This document shows, in pieces, positions 26,082 to 35,757 of a stretch of DNA of 64,000 bases. Positions within the stretch are counted from its first letter, which is position 1, and each line of letters starts with the position of its first letter. Origin of the DNA: Bacteroidales bacterium UBA3709 (GTDB lineage Bacteria; Bacteroidota; Bacteroidia; Bacteroidales; UBA932); the NCBI GenBank assembly GCA_002372015.1, contig DFIA01000008.1, positions 8,617-72,616 of the forward strand, written 5' to 3'. A program made the position numbers and the translations under genes. A model generated the notes under the pieces. That model was not told the DNA's origin. It searched no databases and saw only the letters and a list, made by a program, of their open reading frames with translations.

Positions 26082-27433
26082 ACTCCCGTATAGTTTTGAG
26101 GGGTAACTGCCAACATTTCTTTTTTTACACTCTCTTTTACTTTGAGTGTTTTTATAAACTCGGCAAGACTCTCTTTAGTTACTTTTGAATTTACTCTTGT
26201 GAGCTCTTTCAGAGTTTCGTATGGGTGCGGATAACCCTCTCTTCTTAGTATGGTTTGCAGAGCTTCTGCTACTACAGCCCAGTTGTCTTCCAAATCTGAG
26301 TTCAGCTTTTCTTTATTGAGAATTAGTTTGCCTAAACCTTTATGCAAAGACTTTAATGCAATAATAGTGTGGGCAATAGGTACTCCTATGTTGCGGAGAA
26401 CAGTAGAGTCTGTAAGATCTCTTTGCATTCTGGAAACCGGCAGTTTTGCACTCAGGTGTTCAAATATGGCATTAGCTACCCCAAGGTTGCCCTCTGCATT
26501 TTCAAAGTCTATTGGATTTACCTTATGTGGCATGGCAGAAGAACCAACTTCGCCGGCTTTAATCTTTTGCTTGAAGTATTCCATAGAAATGTATGTCCAC
26601 ATATCTCTGCACAAATCTATCAGTATGGTATTTATTCTTTTAAGATTATCAAACAAGGCTGCTAAATTATCGTAGTGCTCTATTTGAGTGGTGGGGTATG
26701 AGCGTGTAAGGCCGAATGCACTCATCTGAAAATCTTTGGCAAACTTGTTCCAGTCTATCTTAGGATAGGCAACTTTATGGGCATTCATGCCTCCGGTAGC
26801 CCCTCCAAATTTAGATGAATAGGGCACTGTTTTTAGGAGCTTTAGTTGCTTCTCTATTCTTTCTGTAAACACATTCAGTTCTTTGCCTAAGCGTGTTGGA
26901 GAAGCCGGTTGCCCGTGTGTATGGGCCAGCATAGGAACATTCTTCCACTCTTTGGCAAGTTTGCCGAGAGTGCTCACAATCTGCACAAGAGCCGGCATAT
27001 AAACATCCTCCACTCCCTCTTTTAAGCTTAGAGGGGTAGCGGTATTGTTGATATCCTGGCTTGTAAGTCCAAAATGAATAAATTCGCAGAAACTGCCCAA
27101 TTTCAGCTTTTGAAATTCTTCTTTAACAAAGTATTCAACAGCCTTTACATCGTGATTGGTTATTTTTTCTATGCTTTTAACTTGAGCCGCCTGCTCTACG
27201 CTAAGGTTTGAGTATATCTTTCTTATTGCAGGTATTTTTGATTTAGGAAAACTCTTGAGTTGCGGTAGCGGTATTTGACATAGGGCTATAAAATACTCTA
27301 TTTCAACCCTGACACGGTATTTTATCAGAGCATATTCAGAAAAATAGTTACTAAGAGTTTCTACTTTGTTTTTATATCTTCCATCTATGGGAGATACTGC
27401 AGTAAGGGCTTGAATTTCTGTATGATTTATCAT
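26078..27433 (-). CDS. purB: Adenylosuccinate lyase
   Basis: A 451-residue lyase of the fumarase/aspartase superfamily that acts twice in purine synthesis (SAICAR to AICAR, adenylosuccinate to AMP). LTAVSPIDGRYKNKVE at the start, HTHGQPASPTRLGKEL (catalytic His region), and the signature SSAMPHKVNPIDFENAEGN in the mobile loop are all present. Length matches the E. coli-type form. It is followed on the same strand by nothing; folP lies about 100 nt upstream. Confidence 0.95.
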   Translation of the reverse strand: MINHTEIQALTAVSPIDGRYKNKVETLSNYFSEYALIKYRVRVEIEYFIALCQIPLPQLKSFPKSKIPAIRKIYSNLSVEQAAQVKSIEKITNHDVKAVEYFVKEEFQKLKLGSFCEFIHFGLTSQDINNTATPLSLKEGVEDVYMPALVQIVSTLGKLAKEWKNVPMLAHTHGQPASPTRLGKELNVFTERIEKQLKLLKTVPYSSKFGGATGGMNAHKVAYPKIDWNKFAKDFQMSAFGLTRSYPTTQIEHYDNLAALFDNLKRINTILIDLCRDMWTYISMEYFKQKIKAGEVGSSAMPHKVNPIDFENAEGNLGVANAIFEHLSAKLPVSRMQRDLTDSTVLRNIGVPIAHTIIALKSLHKGLGKLILNKEKLNSDLEDNWAVVAEALQTILRREGYPHPYETLKELTRVNSKVTKESLAEFIKTLKVKESVKKEMLAVTPQNYTGV

Positions 27434-27537
27434 AGATAATGTATTTGGTCTTATGCGTTGTGTGTACTATACTGTAAATAATATACTATATGCTACTATA
27501 CTATTTTTTATCTCTCATATCTTGCTTGGTTTTGGGG

Positions 27538-28398
27538 TTACTTTCCATTTTCCTTTGCCTCAGAAATTTTAGCGTATAGTGTGATGGCTTGTACGCCTTC
27601 TCTTACATCGTGAACTCTCAGGATATGAGCCCCACGGGTTAAGGCAAACAGGTTTAGCGCGCAAGTGGCCGGCAAACTGTCTTCCGGAGTAATGGAGAGA
27701 GGCTTATATATCATAGATTTTCTGGAAATTCCTACGAGAATCTTTTTTCCTATGCTACTCAGTAAATTTAAATTAGTTAGCAGCTGATAGTTTTGTTCTA
27801 CCGTTTTTGCAAAGCCAAAGCCAGGGTCGAGAATCCAATCAGAAATACCTGCTTTCTCTGCTTTCTCTGCAAACTCTTCAAAGTATCTTTTTACTTCGGC
27901 TACTACTCCGTTGGGGTATTCGGTATGTTGCTGCATAGTATCCGGATTTCCTCTCTTGTGCATTGCAATGTAGCCGAGTCCTAAATCTGATACAGTTGTA
28001 AGCATCTGTGAGTCGTTTTCAGAGGCGGAAATATCGTTTACAATAAATTTGCCTAAAATTTTATGAGCCTTATATACAATGGAGTGGCGGAAAGTATCTA
28101 TAGAAATAACCGGAGTTGTAAGATTTTGCTCTTGTAGTTTTCCGGAAGATATAATTTCTGCAATTCTTTCTAATGGTTTTTGAAGATACTCCCACTCTTG
28201 CTCCTGAGAAACAGGAATGCTGCCGGGCCTTGTAGAGCATGCGCCTATATCGATTATGTCTGCTCCATATAGCAGCATTTTAAGAAAAGTATTCTCCACA
28301 TCGTCTGCAGACAGATACCTGCTGGGTCTGTAGAAAGACTCGGCATTTATATTTATGATGCCCATTACTTGTTTATCGGCCAGGCTATTGTAAACCAT
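27538..28398 (-). CDS. folP: Dihydropteroate synthase
   Basis: A 286-residue folate enzyme. MGIININAESFYRPSRYL is the N-terminal pterin-binding region, ADIIDIGACSTRPGSIPV the loop carrying the conserved ST-RPG, IVNDISAS the Asn/Asp site, WILDPGFGFAKT the Asp/Phe/Lys site, and ILRVHDVREG the C-terminal Arg-His pair. The usual DPGF and RVHDV motifs are intact, so it should be active and sulfonamide-sensitive in type. The -7 box ends 4 nt before the ATG, so the transcript is likely leaderless. Confidence 0.93.
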   Translation of the reverse strand: MVYNSLADKQVMGIININAESFYRPSRYLSADDVENTFLKMLLYGADIIDIGACSTRPGSIPVSQEQEWEYLQKPLERIAEIISSGKLQEQNLTTPVISIDTFRHSIVYKAHKILGKFIVNDISASENDSQMLTTVSDLGLGYIAMHKRGNPDTMQQHTEYPNGVVAEVKRYFEEFAEKAEKAGISDWILDPGFGFAKTVEQNYQLLTNLNLLSSIGKKILVGISRKSMIYKPLSITPEDSLPATCALNLFALTRGAHILRVHDVREGVQAITLYAKISEAKENGK

Positions 28399-28402
28399 GT
28401 TT

Positions 28403-28433
28403 CAAATATATAATCTGTTTTTTTATGAACAAA
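28403..28433 (-). promoter_or_regulatory. Promoter of folP, -7 box 4 nt before ATG
   Basis: Minus strand: TTTG (complement of 28430-28433), a 19-nt spacer, TATATTTG (complement of 28403-28410). Both elements are perfect. The start codon A is at 28398. Confidence 0.65.
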
Positions 28434-28456
28434 AAATGCAAAAGCTGTACAAAAAA

Positions 28457-28487
28457 TTGGAAAAAACAAAAAATGATACTACTTTTG
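28457..28487 (+). promoter_or_regulatory. Promoter of the fimbrillin cluster
   Basis: TTGG at 28457-28460, 19 nt, TACTTTTG at 28480-28487. It gives a leader of about 130 nt to the ATG at 28621; the dispersed repeat lies inside this leader. Confidence 0.5.
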
Positions 28488-28561
28488 CTCAATTTATATA
28501 CTATATAGTAGTTTTTGGTCTGTAGAAAACGACTTTAAAGTTATGAAAAAAACATTTATCT

Positions 28562-28629
28562 CATGCAACTTTTCTTGCCACAACAAAGACAGGCAACTCC
28601 CTCTTTGCTCTTTTGGCTTAATGAAAAGA
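28562..28629. repeat. Dispersed palindromic repeat, diverged copy that carries the fimbrillin start codon
   Basis: CAACTTTTCTTGCC at the left, CTTTGCTCTTTTGGCTTA and ATGAAAAG at the right match the repeat's CAACTTTTCTCGCC and GGCTTATCGAAAAG. Where other copies read TATCG this copy reads TAATG, which is the likely start codon of the first fimbrillin gene. Confidence 0.7.
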
Positions 28630-29832
28630 GGCGTTAAAAATTTATTAGCTTTATTGTTAATCTTTACTCTGCTGTGGAGTTGCAGTAGTAAAAAGAGCAT
28701 AATAGACGGCCCGATGGGTTCCGGCCGATCGGTTATTTTTACCGCTGGTGGCGGCAATGCTGCCGTAAGCGCATCTGGCTCAGAACATTCTTCGCTTGTT
28801 ACCTCTCCGAATTCACTGAGTAGCAATACTTGGTATAGCGGAAAGTTAGTAGGAGGTGATTCTAAGAAAGAGCGTATAGACTGGGTTGTTAATGATGAAA
28901 TTTTGGTAGCCTGCCAGGAGTGTGAAGGGGCACTGAAGTCATATAGGTATAAAGTAAACAAAGTAACTCCGGATAATGCCAGATCTATAGCAACGCTTGT
29001 GCAGTATGATGGGGGTAATGGCTTACAGTGGGGTACAGGAAAGCATAACTTTTATGCTATTTATCCTTCTCCGGCTACAAGTGGCGATCCTGCGGTAAAT
29101 CTTGAACTAACCACAGCGGCGGGGGCTAATACAGGTTGCAAGGTAACAGCGGTAATACCCCCAACCCAAACATTAACTATGCAGAAAGATACCTTACGCC
29201 CCGATATGAAATATGCTTATATGTATGCAACTACGAGTGCAAGCCCAACAGGGCCTGTTAGTTTGGCATTTTCTCCAATAGTAACCACATTCCAGTTTTC
29301 TGTAAAACCAGACAAGGATACAAAGGTAAGTAAGGCTACCTTGTATTCCGAGGAATGTGCTCTGTCTGGCACATTTACAGGAACAGTTACTGTAACAGGC
29401 GGCCAAGTGAAGGCAATGACATACGATGTGCCGGTTAAAACGAGTGAGAATAATAAAGTTACCGTAGATTTGAGTAACATAGAGCTTGCGGCAGCAGACA
29501 ACTTGGTTTTTACCATACTTACACTGCCTGCAAGTAAGATCGGTAGCATACAGGAAAAACTTACCAAGATGGTGATTGAGTTTGAACTCAAAGATGCAAC
29601 CGACAACGATTATGCCTATACTAAAGCCTTGCATCTTAAAAAGAACAACGCTTATATAGAATTTACCGGCCGTAAGAAATATCTTATCAGCGGTATAACT
29701 CTTCCTGTTCAGAAGTTTCCTATTACTATAAAGGAAATTACGGTAGGAAATTTTGAACAGACTATGTCGGATGCCGGTTTTGGCGACATTACCGTGGAAG
29801 ATTTTAACCCAGACGACTTAGGCTCGTACTAA
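28621..29832 (+). CDS. Fimbrillin-family lipoprotein
   Basis: About 403 residues from ATG 28621. I prefer this start because it gives a short lipoprotein signal, KRGVKNLLALL... ending LLWSC; the upstream in-frame ATG at 28543 would add 26 residues read from repeat DNA. The rest is a beta-rich fimbrillin-like (Mfa-like) fold with SVIFTAGGGNAAV near the N-terminus, RPDMKYAYMYATTSA in the middle, and a C-terminal LTLPVQKFPITIKEI-like strand (ISGITLPVQKFPITIKE). Such proteins are exported as lipoproteins, cleaved, and polymerised into type V pili, or act as anchors and tips. First of three tandem surface genes. Confidence 0.8.
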   Translation: MKRGVKNLLALLLIFTLLWSCSSKKSIIDGPMGSGRSVIFTAGGGNAAVSASGSEHSSLVTSPNSLSSNTWYSGKLVGGDSKKERIDWVVNDEILVACQECEGALKSYRYKVNKVTPDNARSIATLVQYDGGNGLQWGTGKHNFYAIYPSPATSGDPAVNLELTTAAGANTGCKVTAVIPPTQTLTMQKDTLRPDMKYAYMYATTSASPTGPVSLAFSPIVTTFQFSVKPDKDTKVSKATLYSEECALSGTFTGTVTVTGGQVKAMTYDVPVKTSENNKVTVDLSNIELAAADNLVFTILTLPASKIGSIQEKLTKMVIEFELKDATDNDYAYTKALHLKKNNAYIEFTGRKKYLISGITLPVQKFPITIKEITVGNFEQTMSDAGFGDITVEDFNPDDLGSY

Positions 29833-29868
29833 AGCAACACTATATGCACAAATATTATTGGAAAGGAT

Positions 29869-32800
29869 ATGAAAAACATATATGCTAAATCAAAGAAATA
29901 CAGCGTGCCTTTCTTGGCAGCAGTTCTGTTTTCTGTGTTTGTGGTTTCCTGCAACCATGATATAGATCCTACCGGTATAGATTCTGAAAGCGGCATAGCG
30001 TTTAAGGTAGATGTTGCTGATATTTCGGGAGAAACAGCAGGTGTTAAAGCCGGAGGGAGTGTGTCTTTGGCAACTTCTCAGTATATCAGCACCATAGGAA
30101 AAGATTCTATATTTCTGAGCACTTTACAGTCGGATTTGCAAGACGGGCTCAGGAATGAGGTGCCGGATACTAAGGTAACTCCTTATAAAAATACCATCGG
30201 CCAAACAGGCTCGTTTGGTTTTATAGCCTATACTTACGCAACTTCAGGGGCGGAGCTTACTGCGTGGAAGAGATTCTGTGCGCCTACCGAGGCAAAGTAT
30301 GTAACAGCCAAAAAATATTGGGAACCTACAACCAAGATGTACTGGCCTCTCAAGGGCGAATATATTCGCTTCTTTGCATACGCTCCGTATAAAGATGGTG
30401 CCGGTAATCTGATTAGTGTGGCATCCGCTGATGCACAGATGCCTAAGATATCTATAACGGTTAACTCGGAGGTATCGGATCAGGCAGATTTGCTTGTGGC
30501 AGATTCTCAGGAGTTTAAAGATAATTCCTCAAATACTGTAAGAAATGCGATTAATGTGGAGTTTTCGCACATGATGACAGGCATTGCTTTTAAGGCAAAA
30601 AAGAGTCTTGGCATTAAGTCTATAGAAGTAAGTGGTGTGTATGACAAGGCAGATCTTCAGCTTGCCGCAAAAGCAAAAGATGCAGAATGGAGTGGACTTA
30701 CCAAGTTAGATAACAGATATACCCTAACAAATCTTACAGGAACGGAAGAAGGAGATTATATAATTTACGATGAGGCATTTACATTGATGATGATACCTCA
30801 AAGCCTTCCGAACAACCCCGCTAACAACGAGAACGGTGCCAAGATAGTTGCTACTCTCGGCGATGACTCCAAAATAGAATGCAGTTTGGCTGGTCATATA
30901 TGGGAACGCAATAAACTTGTTACTTATATTATCAGCGATGAGCCTGTATCGCCTCGTAGCTATTATCTACAGCCGCTGACGGATGCGCAGAGGGAGCAAA
31001 TAATACCTACAGACGATCAACCGCATACGGTAAACATTGATTTGAATAGCTATTGGGATGGCGATTCAAAGCTGCCGATTGATTGTTATGTTTTATATGC
31101 AGAGGCAGAATATGGCCCTTTCTATCACTACAATAATATACCAAGTACCTCAAAAATCAAGAAAATGATAGAAGCTCCTGCTACCGTATCTGCAACAGGT
31201 ACATTGTATAACATTTCTATACCTATCAAAGCAAATGCGGTGAAAAGTGAAGGAACTTCTCAAAGAAAGCAGCGTAAAAGTGAATTAGAAGGCAGGGGAG
31301 AGCTCTCTAATATAGACCTTTCTATGTGGGACTTTACTATTGCACCGTATGGTAACAGCAGAACTACGCCTTGCACGGCTAATTCCTATGTAATACGCCA
31401 AAAAGGTACTTATATGCTACCATGTGTTTATGGAAATGCCATAGGAGGGCCAACTGCTGAAGCCACCGATTACAGCAACTACGACAATGTAGAGGCCTAT
31501 AGACCGAATGGAGGTGTGCTTCCGAGTAGCTCCGATCCCGAGTTCGGCCCCAACAAATTTCTTGTTAATTTCAAGAATTCTTTTGGCGGTAATATAAAAA
31601 ATCCGTTTTTACACCTTGATGAAAATGTTATGGATGGCCTATCTGTAGATTTGTCTTCTCCTATAAGCCGAACTAAATCGGAGGCCGCAGTTGCTGAGTT
31701 TAAAAATAACTATGAGGCTGTTTTAGTGTGGTGCGATTTAGACCCGGACGATGTAGAATCAACCAATTTTCTTACGGTGGAACAGAATATAGCAGAAGCA
31801 CCCCTTAAGGGTAGTAGCGATTTGGGAAATATTCCGTTTGTTAAGTTTACTGTGGGTAGCGGAATACAAGAAGCAAACATTGTTATTGCTGTAAGAAGGA
31901 AATCAGACCAAATGATAGTTTGGAGCTGGCATATATGGGTAACGGCAGAAAGCAATCTCACGCCATTAGAAGTAGAGGATTACAATTACATGCATAACTT
32001 GCCAGGCGGCAATATAAACAAATTTCTTCCGGTGCCACTCGGATGGAATGCGGAGGAAAATGTTGAATACTATCCGGAAAGAGAAATATTCTGTAAGATT
32101 GTTCAAAAGGGGAGCTTAAAAACATCTGCCTTAATCAGAATTTTTCAGGCTCATCAGATAGACAGAGGAGATTTGGGCGGAAGTTCTACTTTTTATCAGT
32201 GGGGCAGAAAAGATCCTATGATACCTAACAGGGTATCTTTCAGTACTGTTATTGTAGAAGGGAGTCTTACCAAACATGCCTATCTTAAAAAAATAACTAC
32301 AGATTTATATGATAAAAATGAGATAGTAGCATCTGACTATGGTTCAATGTTAACGATAACTCCTTCAAGTTCAGATGACTTATTATGCAAGTCTATACAA
32401 TATCCGTATCAGTTTATAATTTACGGAGGTAATTGGGCAACATACAGGAACTTGTGGGATGCAGGGCAAACAGAAAAAGATGAAGACAGAGAGCCGATAA
32501 AAACGGTGTACGATCCTTGTCCTCCCGGATTTAAGGTTCCAAGGAAAAGTTGTTTTACGGGTTTTTCTCTCAGAGGTAACTTTACGAGTGAAGATAGGAT
32601 ATACCTCCAGTCTGATATGGGAGAAGATGGTTATTACTATAAGGCGGCTAAGGCTGTAGGGGTTTATTGCAAAAAAGGCGCTTCAGACAGAACAGGTATT
32701 TTGATGTATGCTCAAGCGTATTATGGCAGCGATGGGGCTTTTTTGGGAGATAGAGGCCAGATTGGTTGGTATTGGACTTCCTGCAAAAGCAATGATAATG

Positions 32801-32925
32801 CAGGTAATGCCATGAGTATTAATATTAATCCTGCAACTGCAACGGCCGAGTGGCCTTTTGCAAAGATTTATTGGTCAGGAGGTTGTGTTTACGGGCGTTC
32901 TCTTATGCCGGTTAAAGATGAATAA
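29869..32925 (+). CDS. Large fimbrillin-type surface lipoprotein with C-terminal FISUMP-like domain
   Basis: A 1018-residue protein. The signal peptide ends in VVSC. Residues about 30-360 form a fimbrillin-like module with DTKVTPYKNTIG, RFFAYAPYKDG, and MMTGIAFKAKKSLG; the same segments occur in the next gene. The middle region has DLSMWDFTIAPYG, a Cys-bearing stretch and the strongly conserved VIAVRRKSDQMIVWSWHIWVT block. The C-terminal 130 residues hold YDPCPPGFKVPRKSCFTGF and a final GWYWTSCKSNDNAGN, typical of the FISUMP (Fibrobacter succinogenes major paralogous) domain. Possibly a fimbrial tip or adhesin. Confidence 0.75.
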   Translation: MKNIYAKSKKYSVPFLAAVLFSVFVVSCNHDIDPTGIDSESGIAFKVDVADISGETAGVKAGGSVSLATSQYISTIGKDSIFLSTLQSDLQDGLRNEVPDTKVTPYKNTIGQTGSFGFIAYTYATSGAELTAWKRFCAPTEAKYVTAKKYWEPTTKMYWPLKGEYIRFFAYAPYKDGAGNLISVASADAQMPKISITVNSEVSDQADLLVADSQEFKDNSSNTVRNAINVEFSHMMTGIAFKAKKSLGIKSIEVSGVYDKADLQLAAKAKDAEWSGLTKLDNRYTLTNLTGTEEGDYIIYDEAFTLMMIPQSLPNNPANNENGAKIVATLGDDSKIECSLAGHIWERNKLVTYIISDEPVSPRSYYLQPLTDAQREQIIPTDDQPHTVNIDLNSYWDGDSKLPIDCYVLYAEAEYGPFYHYNNIPSTSKIKKMIEAPATVSATGTLYNISIPIKANAVKSEGTSQRKQRKSELEGRGELSNIDLSMWDFTIAPYGNSRTTPCTANSYVIRQKGTYMLPCVYGNAIGGPTAEATDYSNYDNVEAYRPNGGVLPSSSDPEFGPNKFLVNFKNSFGGNIKNPFLHLDENVMDGLSVDLSSPISRTKSEAAVAEFKNNYEAVLVWCDLDPDDVESTNFLTVEQNIAEAPLKGSSDLGNIPFVKFTVGSGIQEANIVIAVRRKSDQMIVWSWHIWVTAESNLTPLEVEDYNYMHNLPGGNINKFLPVPLGWNAEENVEYYPEREIFCKIVQKGSLKTSALIRIFQAHQIDRGDLGGSSTFYQWGRKDPMIPNRVSFSTVIVEGSLTKHAYLKKITTDLYDKNEIVASDYGSMLTITPSSSDDLLCKSIQYPYQFIIYGGNWATYRNLWDAGQTEKDEDREPIKTVYDPCPPGFKVPRKSCFTGFSLRGNFTSEDRIYLQSDMGEDGYYYKAAKAVGVYCKKGASDRTGILMYAQAYYGSDGAFLGDRGQIGWYWTSCKSNDNAGNAMSININPATATAEWPFAKIYWSGGCVYGRSLMPVKDE

Positions 32926-32937
32926 AAAACGTTAGAA

Positions 32938-35688
32938 ATGAAGACAAATTACTCACATAGGTTTATGGCAAAACAATATAACATTCTATCAGTATTGTTT
33001 GTTGCCGCATTGCTTGTTTCTTGTACAAAAGAAGACAGAAGCCTTAACGAAGATATTGCCAAACAGGTTTCTTTCAGTCTTTCTACAACTGAGAACAAGG
33101 GAGCAGATACTAAAGTAACTCCATACGGTTCTTCTACAAAGTTTCAGGCAGACGGAGAGTCTTTTGGAGTAGCTGCATACAAGTATGCTTCTTCGGGATC
33201 ATCAAATTGGGAGCTTCATTCTGATGCAGTGGAGGTTACATACGATTCAGGGGTTGCTGCATACTTCCCATCTACTCCAATTTATTATGCAGGAAGTGGA
33301 TTTATGCGTTTCTTTGCGTATGCGCCGTTTAAAGATGCAGAAGGCAATGCCTTTAATGTTAAACTGAAGGATGGCGAAACTGTTCAGAAGCCTACATTAG
33401 ACTTTACAGTAAACCCTGATGTTACAAAGCAGATAGACTTTCTGGTAGCCACTCCGGGCGAAGTGTCGGGAAATCCTGCAGTTAATAATCTGACGGTTCC
33501 TTTGGTATTTCGTCATGCTTTAACTGCTATTAGGTTTAAGGCCGAATCCGGCTTGGAAGTTACAGAGATAAAAATAACTGGTGTGTATGATAAGGGTACG
33601 TTAGATTTTGAATCTACAGAGTGGAGTGGACTTTCTGTACAAGGTAATGAGTATGTTATCAAAAACGGAGAAGGAGGAACTGCCCTGCCGGGCACCGATG
33701 ATGGTACTTATATAGAGTACAATGAGAATCTTACTATGATGATGATTCCGCAGAAGCTTCCGTCAGGTGCTAAAATTAAGGTTACATTTGTAGGCGGCTC
33801 ATCTTTTGAAAAAGCGTTAGACGATCATGTATGGGGCAGGGGGAATATGGTAAACTATACAATAACCCCAACAGATGTAACCACCAATCTGTACTATCTT
33901 AGCGAACCTTCCATGACAGACATTGTAGTACCCAATCTCAATAATGGGACAGGTGTGTTTACCATACATAGTTTTTGGACATTCGGCGATGGCTCTGTAA
34001 AGCATTGGGCACCACTTTCAATAACTTACTCTGATTCTGAGGATGGACCATGGTATGCGTATAACGAAATACCGACAGAAATGGCGGTATATGATGCCGT
34101 TTCGCATGACGTTGATCCTGTTGTGCTTGCGCACTCCAATATTTCTGCTCAGTTGCATATAGACGTAAAACCTAATAAGGTAAAAGAAGATGTTACACGC
34201 AAGGAGAGGGCTATGATTCTGAAATCTCGCACTGTTTTACCTTCTAAAGATCTTTCTATGTGGGATGCCACCTATGGTACTGAAGCTATGGGAGTATATG
34301 GTCTTGACCGCACAGCACCTATAGCAGCCAATTGTTATATTATCCGCCAGAGAGGAGAGTATAGGTTCCCTTGCGTATATGGCAATGCCATAGATGCTTC
34401 TAAAACCAATGTGCCTCCTTATGAAAACGGAGATGCATTCAATAAAAACAGAGACAACAAGTTTCCAAATTTTAAAGGTAACAATATCAGTACCCCGTTC
34501 CTGCATCTTGATTCAGATGTAATGGATGGTTTAGGCGCAGACCTTTCAAATCCAAGCGAAAGCGATGCTGCAGGCAAGTTTGTAGAAAATTATGAGGCTA
34601 TTATAGTTTGGCAAGATCTTGTAGAAAGCAAAGCATTTATACCGCTCAATGCTTCTAAGACTTTGAATATGCAGGTATATAATTTGCCAGGCACAACAGT
34701 TCCAGTTCCATACGTATTGTTTGAAGTAAACGATGCGATACAAGAAGGAAACATTGTTATTGCTGTAAGAAGAAAATCAGACCAAATGATAGTTTGGAGC
34801 TGGCATATATGGGTTACTGCCATAGACGATTTTACTCCTCACGAAGTAACAAACGCGGCTGGCACAAAAATCAAATTAATGCCGTCTGAACTTGGATATA
34901 ATGCAGAGCTTCACGTAGATGCAATACCTTCAAGAGTATTCTATGTGAAGTTTACGCAAGAGGGTTCCGGCGAGAGTAAGATTGTAAAGATTACGCATCA
35001 AGGGGCATCACTGTTAGGGGGTACTATGGTGTATGGAGGTAATGCACCGTATTACCAGTTTGGCAGGAAAGACCCACAGCTCCCTAAGAGAGTAACTTAT
35101 TATAATTCTGACAAAGTAGCTTATTCTGATGCAACCACAGGTATTACGCTAAAAAATAAGCACTTTTGGTCTCCAAACGGCATATTGGATGAAGAGGCAT
35201 ATAATCAGCCCACATCCAATGCCTTACCTTGTGAAGCTGCTTCTTCTGCCGTATGCATACAAAAGCCTCATGTCTTTTCTACGAGTGGAGGTAATAGTAG
35301 GGCTAAACTGTACCTTTGGAATGCTTCTGCTACTACAACAAATGTAGAAGAGAAGGTTACAAAGAGCGTGTACGATCCTTGTCCTCCGGGCTATTGTGTT
35401 CCAAGAAAGGATTTTGGAACAGCATTAGCTTATATAACAGACCATAAAAACTACGGCTATGCTATTTTGAAAAGGAATGCTTCGGACTCGGATGGAATGA
35501 TAGTGCATACCTTTGGTGCTCGCGATTATTCCGATGCTGTCATTACAGATGGCACGCAGGGCAGTATATGGGGTGCTGCACTTATTTCAAGTGGTTCAGG
35601 TAGAACTGTAAGACTTATGTCCGGTGTTAGCTATGGCGGGCAGAACGTTGCCGGTGGTAGAACAGTAATTCCGGCAGTAGAGGAGTAA
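32938..35688 (+). CDS. Large fimbrillin-type surface lipoprotein, paralogue of the preceding gene
   Basis: A 916-residue protein with a signal ending in LLVSC and a start 12 nt after the preceding stop, so it is translated from the same mRNA. It repeats the layout of its neighbour: DTKVTPYGSSTKF, RFFAYAPFKDAEGN, FRHALTAIRFKAESG, then DLSMWDATYG, the VIAVRRKSDQMIVWSWHIWVTA block, and C-terminal VYDPCPPGYCVPRKDF. A 74-nt stretch (34741-34814) differs from the paralogue's 31867-31940 at only about two bases although flanking sequence is far more diverged. The FISUMP-like domain is shorter, ending SGRTVRLMSGVSYGGQN. Confidence 0.75.
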   Translation: MKTNYSHRFMAKQYNILSVLFVAALLVSCTKEDRSLNEDIAKQVSFSLSTTENKGADTKVTPYGSSTKFQADGESFGVAAYKYASSGSSNWELHSDAVEVTYDSGVAAYFPSTPIYYAGSGFMRFFAYAPFKDAEGNAFNVKLKDGETVQKPTLDFTVNPDVTKQIDFLVATPGEVSGNPAVNNLTVPLVFRHALTAIRFKAESGLEVTEIKITGVYDKGTLDFESTEWSGLSVQGNEYVIKNGEGGTALPGTDDGTYIEYNENLTMMMIPQKLPSGAKIKVTFVGGSSFEKALDDHVWGRGNMVNYTITPTDVTTNLYYLSEPSMTDIVVPNLNNGTGVFTIHSFWTFGDGSVKHWAPLSITYSDSEDGPWYAYNEIPTEMAVYDAVSHDVDPVVLAHSNISAQLHIDVKPNKVKEDVTRKERAMILKSRTVLPSKDLSMWDATYGTEAMGVYGLDRTAPIAANCYIIRQRGEYRFPCVYGNAIDASKTNVPPYENGDAFNKNRDNKFPNFKGNNISTPFLHLDSDVMDGLGADLSNPSESDAAGKFVENYEAIIVWQDLVESKAFIPLNASKTLNMQVYNLPGTTVPVPYVLFEVNDAIQEGNIVIAVRRKSDQMIVWSWHIWVTAIDDFTPHEVTNAAGTKIKLMPSELGYNAELHVDAIPSRVFYVKFTQEGSGESKIVKITHQGASLLGGTMVYGGNAPYYQFGRKDPQLPKRVTYYNSDKVAYSDATTGITLKNKHFWSPNGILDEEAYNQPTSNALPCEAASSAVCIQKPHVFSTSGGNSRAKLYLWNASATTTNVEEKVTKSVYDPCPPGYCVPRKDFGTALAYITDHKNYGYAILKRNASDSDGMIVHTFGARDYSDAVITDGTQGSIWGAALISSGSGRTVRLMSGVSYGGQNVAGGRTVIPAVEE

Positions 35689-35757
35689 GTGATTATTCTT
35701 TGGCACTGATAAATTGATTTTTTGGGAAGGCTGTTTGAATGATACCTGAATATTGTT

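Noticed and set aside
28543..28620. Longer start for the first fimbrillin gene
   Set aside because: The extra 26 residues come from repeat-derived DNA, and ATG 28621 gives a proper lipoprotein signal.
28494..28961. A 155-residue minus-strand frame over the fimbrillin start
   Set aside because: It is antisense to the fimbrillin gene and its promoter, with no recognisable protein content.
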